Shown: one piece after another, positions 12,116-22,600 of the stretch
How the letters are laid out: each line of letters starts with the position of its first letter
Position numbering within the stretch: the stretch's first letter is position 1
Source of the DNA: Jaltomata sinuosa
Taxonomy: Eukaryota > Streptophyta > Magnoliopsida > Solanales > Solanaceae
DNA length: 64,000 bases
Assembly: GCA_003996215.1 (NCBI GenBank)
Contig: QJPP01004094.1
Location: forward strand, 62,001-126,000
Reading direction: 5' to 3'
The notes under the pieces: model-generated
Told to the model about the DNA's origin: nothing
The model's input: only the letters and a program-made list of their open reading frames with translations
The model's database searches: none
Program-made: the position numbers and the translations under genes

Positions 12116-13559
12116 AGATTTTAAGAGTTATTTCATCAATTCTTAGGTCTTAGGTTCATAAATTTGAAAAAAAAATATTTAAAATAATTTGTCCAAAAAA
12201 AAATGAATTTTGTTGTGTTTGATTTGTTGTTTTTGACACTAGATTCGTATTCCCTAGTGTTTTTTAGGTCTATTCTAAGATTTCAAGTGATTTTGAGTTG
12301 TAGGGAAGATTCTACCATTAAAGAAGCTTGAAGGTTTGAAAACTTGAAAATGGGTTTTGAAGATTAGGAGAGATTCGAGCTAGAAAAAGTATTGGGATTT
12401 GTTCTCTAGCTTAAGAGGAATCTTCTCCTAAAATTTGAGATGATTTTGAGTTGATTTGAAGGTGTTTCAAAATTTAACCATTGTTGAGCTTAAAAAAGCT
12501 TGAAGAAGGTGAAGTGGGTTTATTTTCGACTTGGAATTGAGGGCTAAAAGTTGTTGGGGTTTGTTCGTAGTGTTGAACGGAGCTTGTGCTTAAAATTTCA
12601 TGAAGATTGGAGTTAAATTGAGAGAGTTATGAATTTTTGAAATTCATCAATGTTCATAGTGTTTTTCATGAAATTCATAAATTGTTGAGGAAGAACCTTC
12701 AAAAAGATGGTGTTTAATCCAAAAAGAAAAGAAGGGGAAAGTGTAAAGGTGTTTGTGGGGCCAAAGCAATACAAAAATATCTGAAAATTGAGGAGAAAAA
12801 AAAAGAATTTTCTTTCCCAATAGGACGCTGCTAGTTGTCCGTGGTCCCACCAGGCCTCCAATCTGCGTCAAAAGTGAATTCCAGTTGTCCCGAGCTGGCT
12901 CCAGTTTCAGCTTCCGTGTTGAGCCGACAGACAAACGGCTTCCGCACCCCAGCTGTTGGCTTCCGCATTAGCTGAAGCTCCAACATCTCAGCCAATAGCT
13001 TATGCGTCCAGCCGTGGCTCCAACGAGCTCCTCGTCGGCTCCAGGCCCTTCTGCGATGGATCCAGGCTTATTTTGGCCAGCCAGCTTCAATTTTGAAGCA
13101 TTTTTCAAGTTTTTCTCCATGGATTTCAACAAAATTTCTTCCCAAATGACTTTCTTAGCTCAAATCTGGTAAATTAGTTTCGTTTTCATTAAATCTACCT
13201 TCTTTTAGGTTCATAACTTGATTTTAATTAGTAGATTACCCTACTAAATATTATCAAGTTCTTTGAGTCCATTTTTTTTCTTGTGCGTTTCTTTGTGTGC
13301 TTTTCTCTTTTATTTCGTAGTTAATTTCTTGATTCAAGTCCTTTTAGTTTTGTTTGAGTCATCCTTCTTTCAACAGTCACAAGGATCCATTTCTCCACAA
13401 GGTTAGATAACCTTGAATTGATTGAGCAAAACTAGTAACACTATCAATTTGGGAAAGAAGCCATAGTAGGTGAGTTGAGAGCTTATAAAGAGTGGCGTGA
13501 GGATTTTATTACTAACTTGTTTTCTAGTTTTGTAGGTACAAAAGGAGGTATTAGGAAGA
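12116..13559 (+). other. Long leader of NA1 with GC-rich module
   Basis: A 1.4 kb untranslated leader. 12227-12480 matches the NA2 leader (28530-28770): both share TTTTTGACACTAGAT and CCCTAGTGTTTTTT blocks and a TTTGAAGGTGTT block. 12830-13080 is a GC-rich module of words such as GGCTTCCGC, GCTCCAAC and CCAGCTG. The 3' end reads TTTCTAGTTTTGTAG/GTACAA, which looks like a splice acceptor, and NA2 has the same arrangement before its first ATG. Confidence 0.6.
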
Positions 13560-14330
13560 ATGTCATCCATAGCCTCAGAATCTTTTGAAGGGGAATCTTA
13601 TGAAGGCTATAATTGTGATCACGAGTTATATGATTGTGAGAACTACTACTTCAAAAATGAATGTGAAATGAATGGGGCTTATAGCTCTTATGATGAACAT
13701 GAAGGAGTAGAAGTATCTTATGGTAAATATGATAGTGAATATGAAGAGTATGGGCATTCTCATATTACACACCATGGTGATGAAGACGATGAGAGGTACG
13801 ATGCTTTCTCCTATATTTCTTATGAATCATTTGAGTAAGATTGTGATAGAAGGGGATATTGTGAAGATGAATTACCATCCTTGTCTTGTGCTAATTCCTA
13901 TCCTAGTCGAGAGGGTATAGATGTGTGGGTGCAACCAATTTGAAGACGTTGTGTGAACCATAGGAGAAGAACTTCCTCTACTTCTTGGAATGCAAGAACT
14001 TATACTTCTTATTCTCCTTATAATGTGACTTGTTCTCCTTATGGTAATGATGTTGGAGGTAGAATTGAAGGATCAATAAGCCATGAAAGTAGAGTGAAAT
14101 CAAATGAGCCCCTTCCGGTGAGGGATCTTGAATCTTTAAGAATTAAAGAATTAGGGGATGCCATACAAAGAGGAGTTGATAAGGTCATTCGATGTGTTGC
14201 CAATCTTAAGCCCGAGGAGTTACAAAAGATGTTGAAGAAAACTACTCCCCATGAAGATGAAACCACTAAAAAGTTGAACATGGAAGTCAAAAATCCACAC
14301 CTTGTGCACCAAAGTGGAAGCTTGAAGTGA
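13560..14330 (+). pseudogene. NA1 first ORF (gag position), two in-frame stops
   Basis: One frame runs from ATG 13560 to the stop at 14328-14330, interrupted by stops at about 13836 and 13940. The first 92 residues are extremely rich in Glu, Asp, Tyr, Ser and Gly (YDEHEGVEVSYGKYDSEYEE style), so they are acidic and probably disordered. The last 125 residues contain SLRIKELGDAIQRGVDKVIR and LKPEELQKMLKK, which look helical. I see no capsid domain and no CCHC zinc knuckle. It overlaps the next frame by four bases (GTGA), so a frameshift or reinitiation could link the two. The role is inferred only from its gag position. Confidence 0.6.
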
Positions 14331-16129
14331 AGGGATCATTTAACTCTTCACAAGGGATACTTGGCACTTGTCCAAACTCCATTGAAATTGAGAGACAAAA
14401 GATTGAGAGGAGTAAGGGTGTGATAAGTGACAACTCTAGAGTGGAAAAAGGAGAGGTTGTGTGGAGTGATGTGAGAGGGTTGTCACAACCTTATACTAAC
14501 TTTTGTAACCTCTCTTCTTTTTCTAGTTGTCTTGATTCTTGTGCAGGTATTCTTGGAAGCAAACCTATTGTGGAACCTCAAAATGTGGAACATCATGAGG
14601 TGGTTGAAAGATTTCAAAGGAAGCAATTGTGCTCAAATGTTTGTAACCAAGGTGAAGGCAATTCTTCCTATGAGCTACAAGGTAACAAAGCTAACTCTTG
14701 CACTTTATTGAACTTGGAAGATCATTGTGTGGTTAGTGGACAATTGAGTGTAAGTGATAGCTTGTATATGTGTGAGCTTAAAGAGCCTTTACCTTGTGAT
14801 GATCTTGATGACACCTTATTTCATGATGATGATGCCATTGTTGTGAGTGCCCAAACACTAGTTGATCCTATAGATGACTTGATTGATTCTTCTAGTAAGA
14901 TCGATTTAAGTCCATCTAGTGTTAGCACTTGTGACTTGAGTGAAAATGTATTGTCATGTAATGGGGGTAGTCAAATGCTAGTTGGATATAATGATGGTAA
15001 TAATGTGTGTGATTCTTTTGAGCTTGATATGCTACCAATTAGTGTTCATTGTGGTGTTGACCAACTTGCTTGTAATGATGACCTACTAATTGAGGAGTTG
15101 TGTGATGTGATAAATGAACCTCAATTTAGTAATGGTAATGATATAGTTGGTCATGTAGTTAGTCATGTAGGATCTTTACTTAGAGGTGATGATTCCTTAA
15201 GTGTTGATTCCATTTTTAATTCTTGTCATGAGGATTTTGAGGTGGAGTATGTTTTTAAGGATAATCCCTTGTTTGAGTTTGACATGACTAATGAAGATGA
15301 AATGCATAGTGATGTGTTTTGGCATGATGGATGTGTAGCCCCTCTTGAAGGCTACCAAGTGATTGAGAATCCACTATGGTATGATGACACACTTTCCAAA
15401 GATGAAACTTTCTTCTTGAAAGATGATAGTACGTCTATTGGAGGGGTTAGTGGTCAAAAGGAAAGGGGTGTATGTTCTCTAATGACCCCTTCATTCTTGT
15501 GTGACCCCACTCTTGATCAAGGCCTTAATGCTTGTGGATCAAAGGGTGATTCGATATGTGGGCACACCTTGGATGAAGTTCATTTAAGTAACACCTTTCT
15601 CTACTACCTCTTTGCATATGATGATGACCATGTGTGTATGGGATTTGTTTTATATAGAGGTAGGGGTTTCTTGGGTTGGTCCATTTGCCTTTGTGGCCAA
15701 ACTATGTGGGCCTTTTATATCTTTGACCCCAGTAAACACTCATGGGTGTTTGAGCCAATGGAGACACCACATTTGGTATGGTCTTATGGGGGAATAGGGA
15801 AGCAATTGTGTCTTAGGACCTTTGAGGTTTCTTTGTTCCATGATATTTCTCATAGCCGGATCCTTTGTATGTTCTATAATGCATTGCTCTTATTTGACAC
15901 AAAGGATAGTTGGTTGTATTTTAAATGTGTGCCTCCTTGGAAAGTTGGTATGGTTGATAACCCGTGTGCTAACCCTCATGCTATGAGGATATGTTTGTTG
16001 TTTGTCCTTCTTATGTTTTTGCAAGGTTCTAATTCGAGGACGAATCCTTTTGAAGAAGGGGAGGATGGTATGATCTTGGTTAACTTGGAGCATAATTGGA
16101 GGGGCTTCTACATATGGATGGTAGCTTAG
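14327..16129 (+). CDS. NA1 600-codon ORF with unknown conserved C-terminal domain
   Basis: A single uninterrupted frame follows the gag-position ORF in the next frame, with GTG at 14327 as the first usable codon in the overlap. Residues 1-410 are acidic and rich in Asp, Ser and Cys, with repeated CNDD- and CDLSE-like patches and no family I recognise. Residues about 420-585 form a hydrophobic, aromatic-rich domain: NTFLYYLFAYDDDH, then GWSICLCGQTMWAFYIFDP, KQLCLRTFE, KDSWLYFKCVPPW and NPCANPHAMR. NA2 has a clear homologue in the same place (residues about 600-750 of its long ORF). No protease, RT or integrase motif is visible. The stop codon lies 64 bases inside the 3' LTR. Conservation across two families suggests a selected protein, but the function is unknown; capture of a host or envelope-like gene is possible. 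Confidence 0.75.
   Translation: MKGSFNSSQGILGTCPNSIEIERQKIERSKGVISDNSRVEKGEVVWSDVRGLSQPYTNFCNLSSFSSCLDSCAGILGSKPIVEPQNVEHHEVVERFQRKQLCSNVCNQGEGNSSYELQGNKANSCTLLNLEDHCVVSGQLSVSDSLYMCELKEPLPCDDLDDTLFHDDDAIVVSAQTLVDPIDDLIDSSSKIDLSPSSVSTCDLSENVLSCNGGSQMLVGYNDGNNVCDSFELDMLPISVHCGVDQLACNDDLLIEELCDVINEPQFSNGNDIVGHVVSHVGSLLRGDDSLSVDSIFNSCHEDFEVEYVFKDNPLFEFDMTNEDEMHSDVFWHDGCVAPLEGYQVIENPLWYDDTLSKDETFFLKDDSTSIGGVSGQKERGVCSLMTPSFLCDPTLDQGLNACGSKGDSICGHTLDEVHLSNTFLYYLFAYDDDHVCMGFVLYRGRGFLGWSICLCGQTMWAFYIFDPSKHSWVFEPMETPHLVWSYGGIGKQLCLRTFEVSLFHDISHSRILCMFYNALLLFDTKDSWLYFKCVPPWKVGMVDNPCANPHAMRICLLFVLLMFLQGSNSRTNPFEEGEDGMILVNLEHNWRGFYIWMVA
16053..16065 (+). other. Polypurine tract of NA1
   Basis: AAGAAGGGGAGGA directly precedes the 3' LTR. 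NA2 has the identical tract at 32568-32580. Confidence 0.85.
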
Positions 16130-16723
16130 AGCCCATAGGAAGCTATGGAGAAACAAATACATAAGCCCATGGGCGATCAAGATGCTATTTGAGAAATCAA
16201 GAAGGGCCCTTGTGGGTTATTTCCAAAATAGTCATTTTTGGGCTATTTTTCTAATAGGCTATTTGTGTAAAGGCAATAACTATAAATAGTTGCCTTAGCC
16301 ATTTTCATACTGAGATTTTTAATGATTGAATTGTCTTGAATAGACTTGATATTTTAGGTTAGGATATTGATTGGGTTCAATTTCAATTATTTGTTTAGAA
16401 TGAGTGATTAGGGTGGATTCCTGAATTGTTTGTGTTATCTTCTTTGCTTAATTGATCATCGAGTTATCATCTTGTGGATTCAATTTGGTTTCTCATGCAT
16501 TTGATTGAGTTCTCTTCTCCCTTGGTTGATTGTTGATTCAATTAGCCTTTCTTTCTTCTATTCTCATCTCAATTTCTTCTAATTCTAAATTAGCCTTTCT
16601 TTCTTCTATTCTCATCTCAATTTCTTCTAATTCTCATCTTAATTTCTCCACTATCTTTATTTTATGTTGTTGAATTCTGTGTTTCTGGTATCGATTTTAG
16701 TCACTCGATTGAGATCGTTATCA
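16066..16723 (+). repeat. 3' LTR of NA1 (658 bases)
   Basis: Starts TGGTATGATC and ends CGTTATCA. It is 49 bases longer than the 5' LTR, mostly because of a 48-base tandem duplication at 16541-16588/16589-16636. TATA box at 16281. The right TSD ACCCC follows at 16724-16728. Confidence 0.92.
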
Positions 16724-17589
16724 ACCCCCAAACTTAGGCTTTTAGCCTCAGATTCACATTTTTAGAGTCCAAGGAAGGAAAGTTCAAAAGAGGGATTCAT
16801 TCTTAAAATATTTCAAGGCTTGTAATGAGGTTGCCAAAAAAGAGGTATTGAGCTCAAATGGGGTCACTAGTGATACGTTTAGTGAAATGGTAGGCTTTTA
16901 AGGCTAAGTGGGCTTCAAAAAATCATAAAAAAGGCGTAAGATCATTTCTCCAACAAAATGCAATCAAGACTAGAATTGAAAGACAAATTGTGGCACAAGC
17001 AAGTACAAGGATTATTCAATAAAATCTGACAACACATGAGATGCAAACTATTCAATATGGGTCAATTTCACTTCCTAAACAAGAACAAATAGACCTACAT
17101 TCTACATTTTCATTGATCACCACTAATGAGATAAGAGTCACAAAATGATTAAAGGAGTTGTCACTAACATAATTCTTTGCCATGTAGGTTGTCACAAAAA
17201 ATTTCAGAAGGGCAAGCTCTATCTCAATTCACATACGAGACTAACTCCATTAGTATCAAATAAGTCAATGTTCCCAATATCTCAAAATAATAACGATTTT
17301 TCCTTAAGAAATACATCACCCTATCCATCATCGGGACAAATCATACATCCAAATCAACATGATTACTTAGACTTCACAATAACACACAACCCTAACACAA
17401 GTGCCCTGCATTTTCACATGCATTTCGTATGTTCCAACTTGTGGACTGCATGTGCCAACACACATGCCAGGCAGTGTAGATTTCCCTTCTGCCTAGCATG
17501 GTGAAGCATGTGTATTTTGCAAGTCGGCACTTATGCCTCGCATGTGCAAGGCAGTCCGACGAACTATGGAAAGTAGGAAAGTTCAATCT
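16724..17589 (-). repeat. 3' noncoding region of transposon-protein element (copy A), continued
   Basis: Continuation of the region interrupted by NA1, beginning with the right TSD. The minus strand carries CTAAGTTTGGGGG at its NA1-proximal end. 17395-17570 is a word module of GCATGTGCC, GGCAGT and AAGCATGTG, in the same place where copy B (6455-6510) has different words. The short plus-strand frame here (17145-17504) shows no domain and I do not call it a gene. Confidence 0.55.
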
Positions 17590-18509
17590 AGCTTAATGGG
17601 TACTCAGACTTCCCTTGGCTCAAAACACCGAAAAAAGCGATAATTTCCCTTAAAACTGTCGTCACTCGATCTATCATCGGGAATCATCACTCAACACCAA
17701 CTACAAAAGAAAAATAAAGAAACAAGAAATGGAGAAAACTAAAGAAATAAACCATCAAACTCATCCACAGCTCAACACAAATAGCCACTCCAAACCCGAC
17801 AAGGGCATAAAATATCAAAACAAGCCCGACAAAGGCGCACCAATATCTATATATCAAAGTAAAACAAGCTCGGCAAGGGCACAATAACATCTAAATATCA
17901 AAATAAAATAAGCCCAACAAGGGAACAATAATATCTGAAACAAGCCAATAAAGTGTGATCCCAAGATGCCAACCCCTACTAAAGCAATACAGTGCCCTTA
18001 CTTCATCAAAATAGAAGATAAGTTTGATGGGGATCCCTAAAGGGCATCACTCAGAACTGGAGCTACTAGGCCAAGGAAGCGCAAAGTCAGCCTCATCCAC
18101 ATCATCCTCCTTCTCAGCTCTTCATGACTTCCTTAATGTTCTCATCATCTTGGTGAGAAATTTTCTTTGCTTCCTGTCATGCTCTCTTTTCTTCTTCTGG
18201 CGCCTCTCTACCTTTGCCAAACTTTCCTTAACATATTGTTATTCTCGTGCCACAATATCTAGTGTAACACCTCTAGGAGTAGCAGAAGATGATGGACCAG
18301 GCACCTGTGCAGAAGAACTCTCTCCCGGGCTTGAAGGTATGCTAGCTAAAAGCTGGCAAATATGAGAATCCATGCCATAGACTTGGCTGGAGATGTGTCA
18401 AAGTGTCAGAAAGTTTAATCCTAAGTGGATTAATAGCCTCTGCAACAACTGCTGACTCAAGTCCCTTGCTAGAACTAGGGAAAAGACCAAATGACTTGGC
18501 TGGAAATTA
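17590..18509 (-). pseudogene. C-terminal tail and 3' end of transposon-protein ORF (copy A)
   Basis: 17590-18020 matches the noncoding 3' region of copy B, with repeated AAGCCCGACAAGGGCA-like units. 18020-18500 on the minus strand encodes a charged tail rich in Arg and Lys, like the end of the putative plant transposon protein ORF. The N-terminal part is missing, replaced at about 18510 by a plus-strand LTR fragment. Confidence 0.5.
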
Positions 18510-19702
18510 CTTGGAAATAGTTTAGACTTGACTTGTGGATCTTTTTGGGGTAAAAGAGTTAAATTATGGTTTCTATCACAGTTTTACTACTATTACTAGA
18601 CTCGGCAGGGCCATAGTGAAAGCTGGATTTTCTTAGCAATTTGAGATGATACTAGACTCGGTCAGACCGAGCAGCAGAGATATTTTGCTACTGTTTTAGA
18701 CCCGTTAATGTCCGGGCACCCTTGGTGGGTTTTTGGAGATGTATTCCATTATTTTAGACATGGACAGAGTCTAGGCATGCATTTTAGAGATTTGAGCCAC
18801 TAGCTTGGATCCAGACCCACTCTGAATGATGTTTTTGAGATTGAGATATAGTATGGGGTCCGGGACCTCCATGGACCTTGCTTTTCCAGAACATGAGCCT
18901 TGGGATGCAAATGTTTAAGGGAGGGGTATACGGTGTTGTTGAGTTATACGGGCCATGAAACCTACCTACTGGGCCTGTTCGACGCTGAAGGAGGTACATA
19001 CAGAGTTACTGTTCCACCCAGAGATCATCATGCATCATATTTTTCCTTGTTTGATGCTCCACCCTTGTTTGATATTTGTTAAGTGTACGCTCTGGTTGTT
19101 TTGGCGGTTGAAGGGTTTGTTTTTAGTTGTTTGCATTCCTCAGTTGTATGGGAGGACGGGGGACTGTAGGTAGACTCTTTATTACCCTATCATGATATTA
19201 TTCCCCTGTCATGGTTGTATATAAGGTTGGATAAAAAGAGGTTGTTAGTTTCTTTACTTGAGATTTGTATGCTTATTTTCGTTATTGAATCTTGTTTCCG
19301 AGCATGACCATCTTTATTCTTCGTCTCCCTTCCCTTGTACTTGAGGTTACCGGTATACCGCCCACTTCTAAACTTTTTATATATATTGTTATTGCGAGGA
19401 CCTAGGTGCATCATTTCTTACTTTCACCTGTGCCTGTTGTTTGTATATTCTACTTGCTAGCCTTGTATGTTGTATTCTGTTGTCTTCCCTCTAGGCTAAT
19501 TTTTGTGTACTTCTTCATTGATTCTGTGACTACTTGTTTCTACTCTGTCTGTTACTATTCTTTTATCGTATATGTGCCCAGTCAGCCTATGATACCTACT
19601 GGGTACCTTTTGCTTTGCATTTGGTGCTCATACTACAATCTGTATCTTCTGATATCCACGAGGTTGGATATTTTGGACCATCCAAGACTGACGGTGAGCA
19701 CT
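18510..19702 (+). repeat. Tekay LTR fragment, truncated at both ends
   Basis: Aligns with the second half of the LTR at 33901-37485: the GGTTTTATCAC-like block, a minisatellite at 18585-18865, the GTACGCTCTGGTTG block, the CTTACTTTCACCTGTG block and the GATACCTACTGGGTACC block. It lacks the U3 start, promoter and 3' terminus, so it is a relic rather than a solo LTR. Confidence 0.7.
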
Positions 19703-20255
19703 TTAAAAATAAAAATTTCAAAAATGGCTTCAAAATTTTGAAATGATGGGTTGCCTCCCATCAAGCGCTTGATTTAACATTGCGGCACAATACAAGTCAC
19801 TTACTTGTCTCTCCACTTTAAAGATTTCAATCTTAGCCCCAATTTGAATCAATAACTCGGTGATGCTCATGGGGTGAATGTAAAAAAACAAGAAAGCCAC
19901 TTCCTCGGTGTCACATCTTGCACTTTTTCCCTTCAAATGAGGGATGCCATTTTGTCTTCTAGGCATGAAAAACATCAAAATGCTAAACTTTGCCCTACTT
20001 CTCCAAAATTCTCCTTAAGGCCAATTATTTTGATTTTCATCCCATCAACCAAAAACAATGTTAAAAGATGGTTGAAATGTTATTCAAGTCTCTCCATTTT
20101 CAAAGTTGGTCCATTCATGACATCTTTATCCTCGAATGAACTAGAGTCTTCAAAAATGATGTATTGAGATTTTCTTTGCAACTCTAGTATCATTCCTTCA
20201 ATCTCGGTATCTTGAATTACTTTTGGGATAGTTGGTTGACCAATTACCTTTTCTC
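19703..20255 (-). repeat. Unassigned retroelement fragment
   Basis: No ORF with a recognisable domain. Near 19744-19765 is GATGGGTTGCCTCCCATC, a short perfect hairpin followed by AAGCGCTTG. This motif is known to me from the region after pol in plant gypsy elements, read on the minus strand. Its limits are set by the neighbouring LTR pieces. Confidence 0.35.
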
Positions 20256-22600
20256 ACGACCCAACTACCAGGCCATGCGGGTACCTACTCTAATTGCCTA
20301 GATAGGAGAACCCTTACCACCCGATTAATACAGGAGATATGGAAGTCAATAAAAAAAACATAATAAATGCCTTTAATATTTAATACCAATTACCAAAAAC
20401 TTAAGTATAATAAAATCCTTTACAAAAACAATGAAAACCCTCCCTAAGAACTAGTCTAAATAGGTACAAGAGCTTCTAAGAATATGATACAATATGAAAA
20501 TAGTCACAGCTCCCACATATAGGTAGAGATGAGTAGAAGTTGTTCGAGATTGCTATCCACATAACCTAAGAAACATTACTGATCTTGCAACTAGACTATA
20601 CCCAAAGGGCATAGCAAGAGTAGTATCAGTACAAAAAACATGTACTGGTAGGCATCACCGATTGACCTGAATCCACCACATAACATTATGTAAAAATCCA
20701 AAGAAAGCATGCAATGTGAAAGTTACACAATCCAGGTCCCCTATCAACATGCTCTTACTACCCAGGTACAATACCCATGAACTTCTTACACTCTTTCCCA
20801 AACCTCCCTACCTCATTTTGCTGCCAACTCCACCCTTAAAGCCATTCCACCCTTCCAGATCATAACCCGACCCCCTATAACATTAAGACTTTCTATGCCT
20901 ACCCATCTTGCAAACACTAGAATTACCTTTTCGGGTTCAATCCCAAAATCAAAATTGCTAACTACCCTTGTTAGAGGGTCCGTACCTCTTACGTAAGACC
21001 CTAAGTCAATGACTTTGTCCCTTGACCCATATACAATTGGATGAACAACCTAAAGAACTCTCAGTCAGAACCCCAAGTTAATCACCCTGGCCCCCAGCTT
21101 AAAGTCGAGTCTGTAGACCCCCGTATGACAACCCGATCAACCGTCTAACAACAATTACATGAAACACATTCAAACCTCAACCACTATAACCCACATGATA
21201 TTCAACGTACCTTGTAAGTAACCCATACCACCCAAGGATCCCTAAGACATCATTAACATACATTAGCTTATTCCCCTAAAATACATAATGTACAAGCAAT
21301 ACTAATGTAATAGTTATCATGTGCACATAACGTAATTAGGAAACAATTCAACCATCACCTAGTACAACTGACTTAGTTCATTATATCAACATTGAAGACC
21401 TATCTGAAGACTAATCCTGACCTAATTAATTAAGCACGTAATACACATGTCTCTATACTGGACTTAGTCAGAAAAATACGACCGTCCCCAGGAAACACCT
21501 TTCCTAATACCACGAATTCAATACCTTCCTTGTTCATCCTATTTCCCATATTCAAATTAACCTTGGAATCCATTATGACCTAACAATCCTTTTACACTTT
21601 AATCATTACCGATGCCATGAACCCACCTCAAAATCCAATTACTCAAAGAATAACAAATATAAAATAAACACCCACCGCTAGTCATAGGCTTAACATTACC
21701 TACCATAGTAGTTTCCCACCCTGGATAGCAATAATCACTATGTTTTAGCCATCTAAAGTCCATGCCTGAAGGCCTAAGGATTAAATCTCCCATCAATCTA
21801 CAACACATTATGCATTCATAGAGAGGTCTAAACTACCCAGTTAAACCTAGCCTGCCTAGATGCCATGCAGCTGCTGCAAAAGTCTGAACACAAACCTCTA
21901 TCTCCATGGAGGAAAATTCTGACAAAAATTAGCCCTAGAATCCATGGGTTTTACCCCATTTGTGTAGGAATCTTTCCTCTCTATTGCTCCAAAACATTGG
22001 AGCAGCCTAGGAGGGTTTTTGGAGAAACTCTCAACCCTTTTTCAACTGAAGAGGAAGAGTCCCAATATAAAATTCACATTTTCTAGATACTGGTTCCATC
22101 AGCCTGCTATAATGACCTGCTAGTTGCTACAGTGGCGGTGCTATAGCAGGAATATTCTTGCTATAGCACGATGATGTCATCCTGAGAAAAAATTCAAATT
22201 CCAAATTTTTTTATTATCTGACCCCAAATAAATTTAATAATATATTTCAATAATTCTCGCAACCCGTAATGAGGTGCCTTTTTAATAATATCTGAATAGG
22301 TCATTTCAACAGATACCAATTTATCTATAGTTCATCTTCGAATGATTTCAAATGCGGAGAGAAAATAAGAAGCCATCACTAGAATCCTATCGCCCTACCT
22401 GGATAGCATACTTGTAGACTTACGTGAACTGTTGAAACTTTATTTTCCCTAAGTGTACCTAAATAACCAAAAGTAAATTTGATCCGGCCCCATCAAGGGA
22501 TCTCTTCCCTCGATTTGCATGAACAAATTAGAGTAACCCCTCTTGAGCGCCAAAGTAACTTAGGGCCTTGCTAATATACCGGGTAAGGAAGGTTAAGCAA
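20256..22600 (-). repeat. Minus-strand LTR, Tekay-like, 5' limit uncertain
   Basis: On the minus strand it ends CATGGCCTGG...GGGTCGTGAG, the same style as the other Tekay LTR ends (ATGACCGAGAAATCGGGTC type). 20500-21500 matches the A/C-rich complement of the U5 part of those LTRs. A word module lies at 22090-22180. I could not find a clean TGTAA start near 22.6 kb, so the boundary is approximate. Confidence 0.5.

Larger units (their letters stand above)
11490..16723 (+). mobile_element. Non-autonomous LTR retrotransposon NA1 (complete, 5.2 kb)
   Basis: Two LTRs (11490-12098 and 16066-16723), an initiator-tRNA-Met PBS, a PPT and a 5-base TSD are all present. Inside are a gag-position ORF and a 600-codon frame, but nothing like reverse transcriptase, RNase H or integrase. 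It must have been mobilised by another element's enzymes. Its leader, LTR and C-terminal coding domain are related to those of NA2 at 27794-33172. It fits the large non-autonomous LTR classes (LARD or TR-GAG types). Confidence 0.9.

Noticed and set aside
13720..13920. 66-codon ORF overlapping the NA1 first ORF
   Set aside because: Alternative frame of an acidic, repetitive coding stretch; Met-rich reading caused by GATGAT-like repeats.
14327..16129. Host gene trapped between repeats
   Set aside because: It lies between matching LTRs with PBS, PPT and TSD and shares its C-terminal domain and position with NA2, so it belongs to the element.
17145..17504. 119-codon plus-strand ORF
   Set aside because: It runs through a noncoding 3' region with a word module; copy B does not keep it and no domain is visible.
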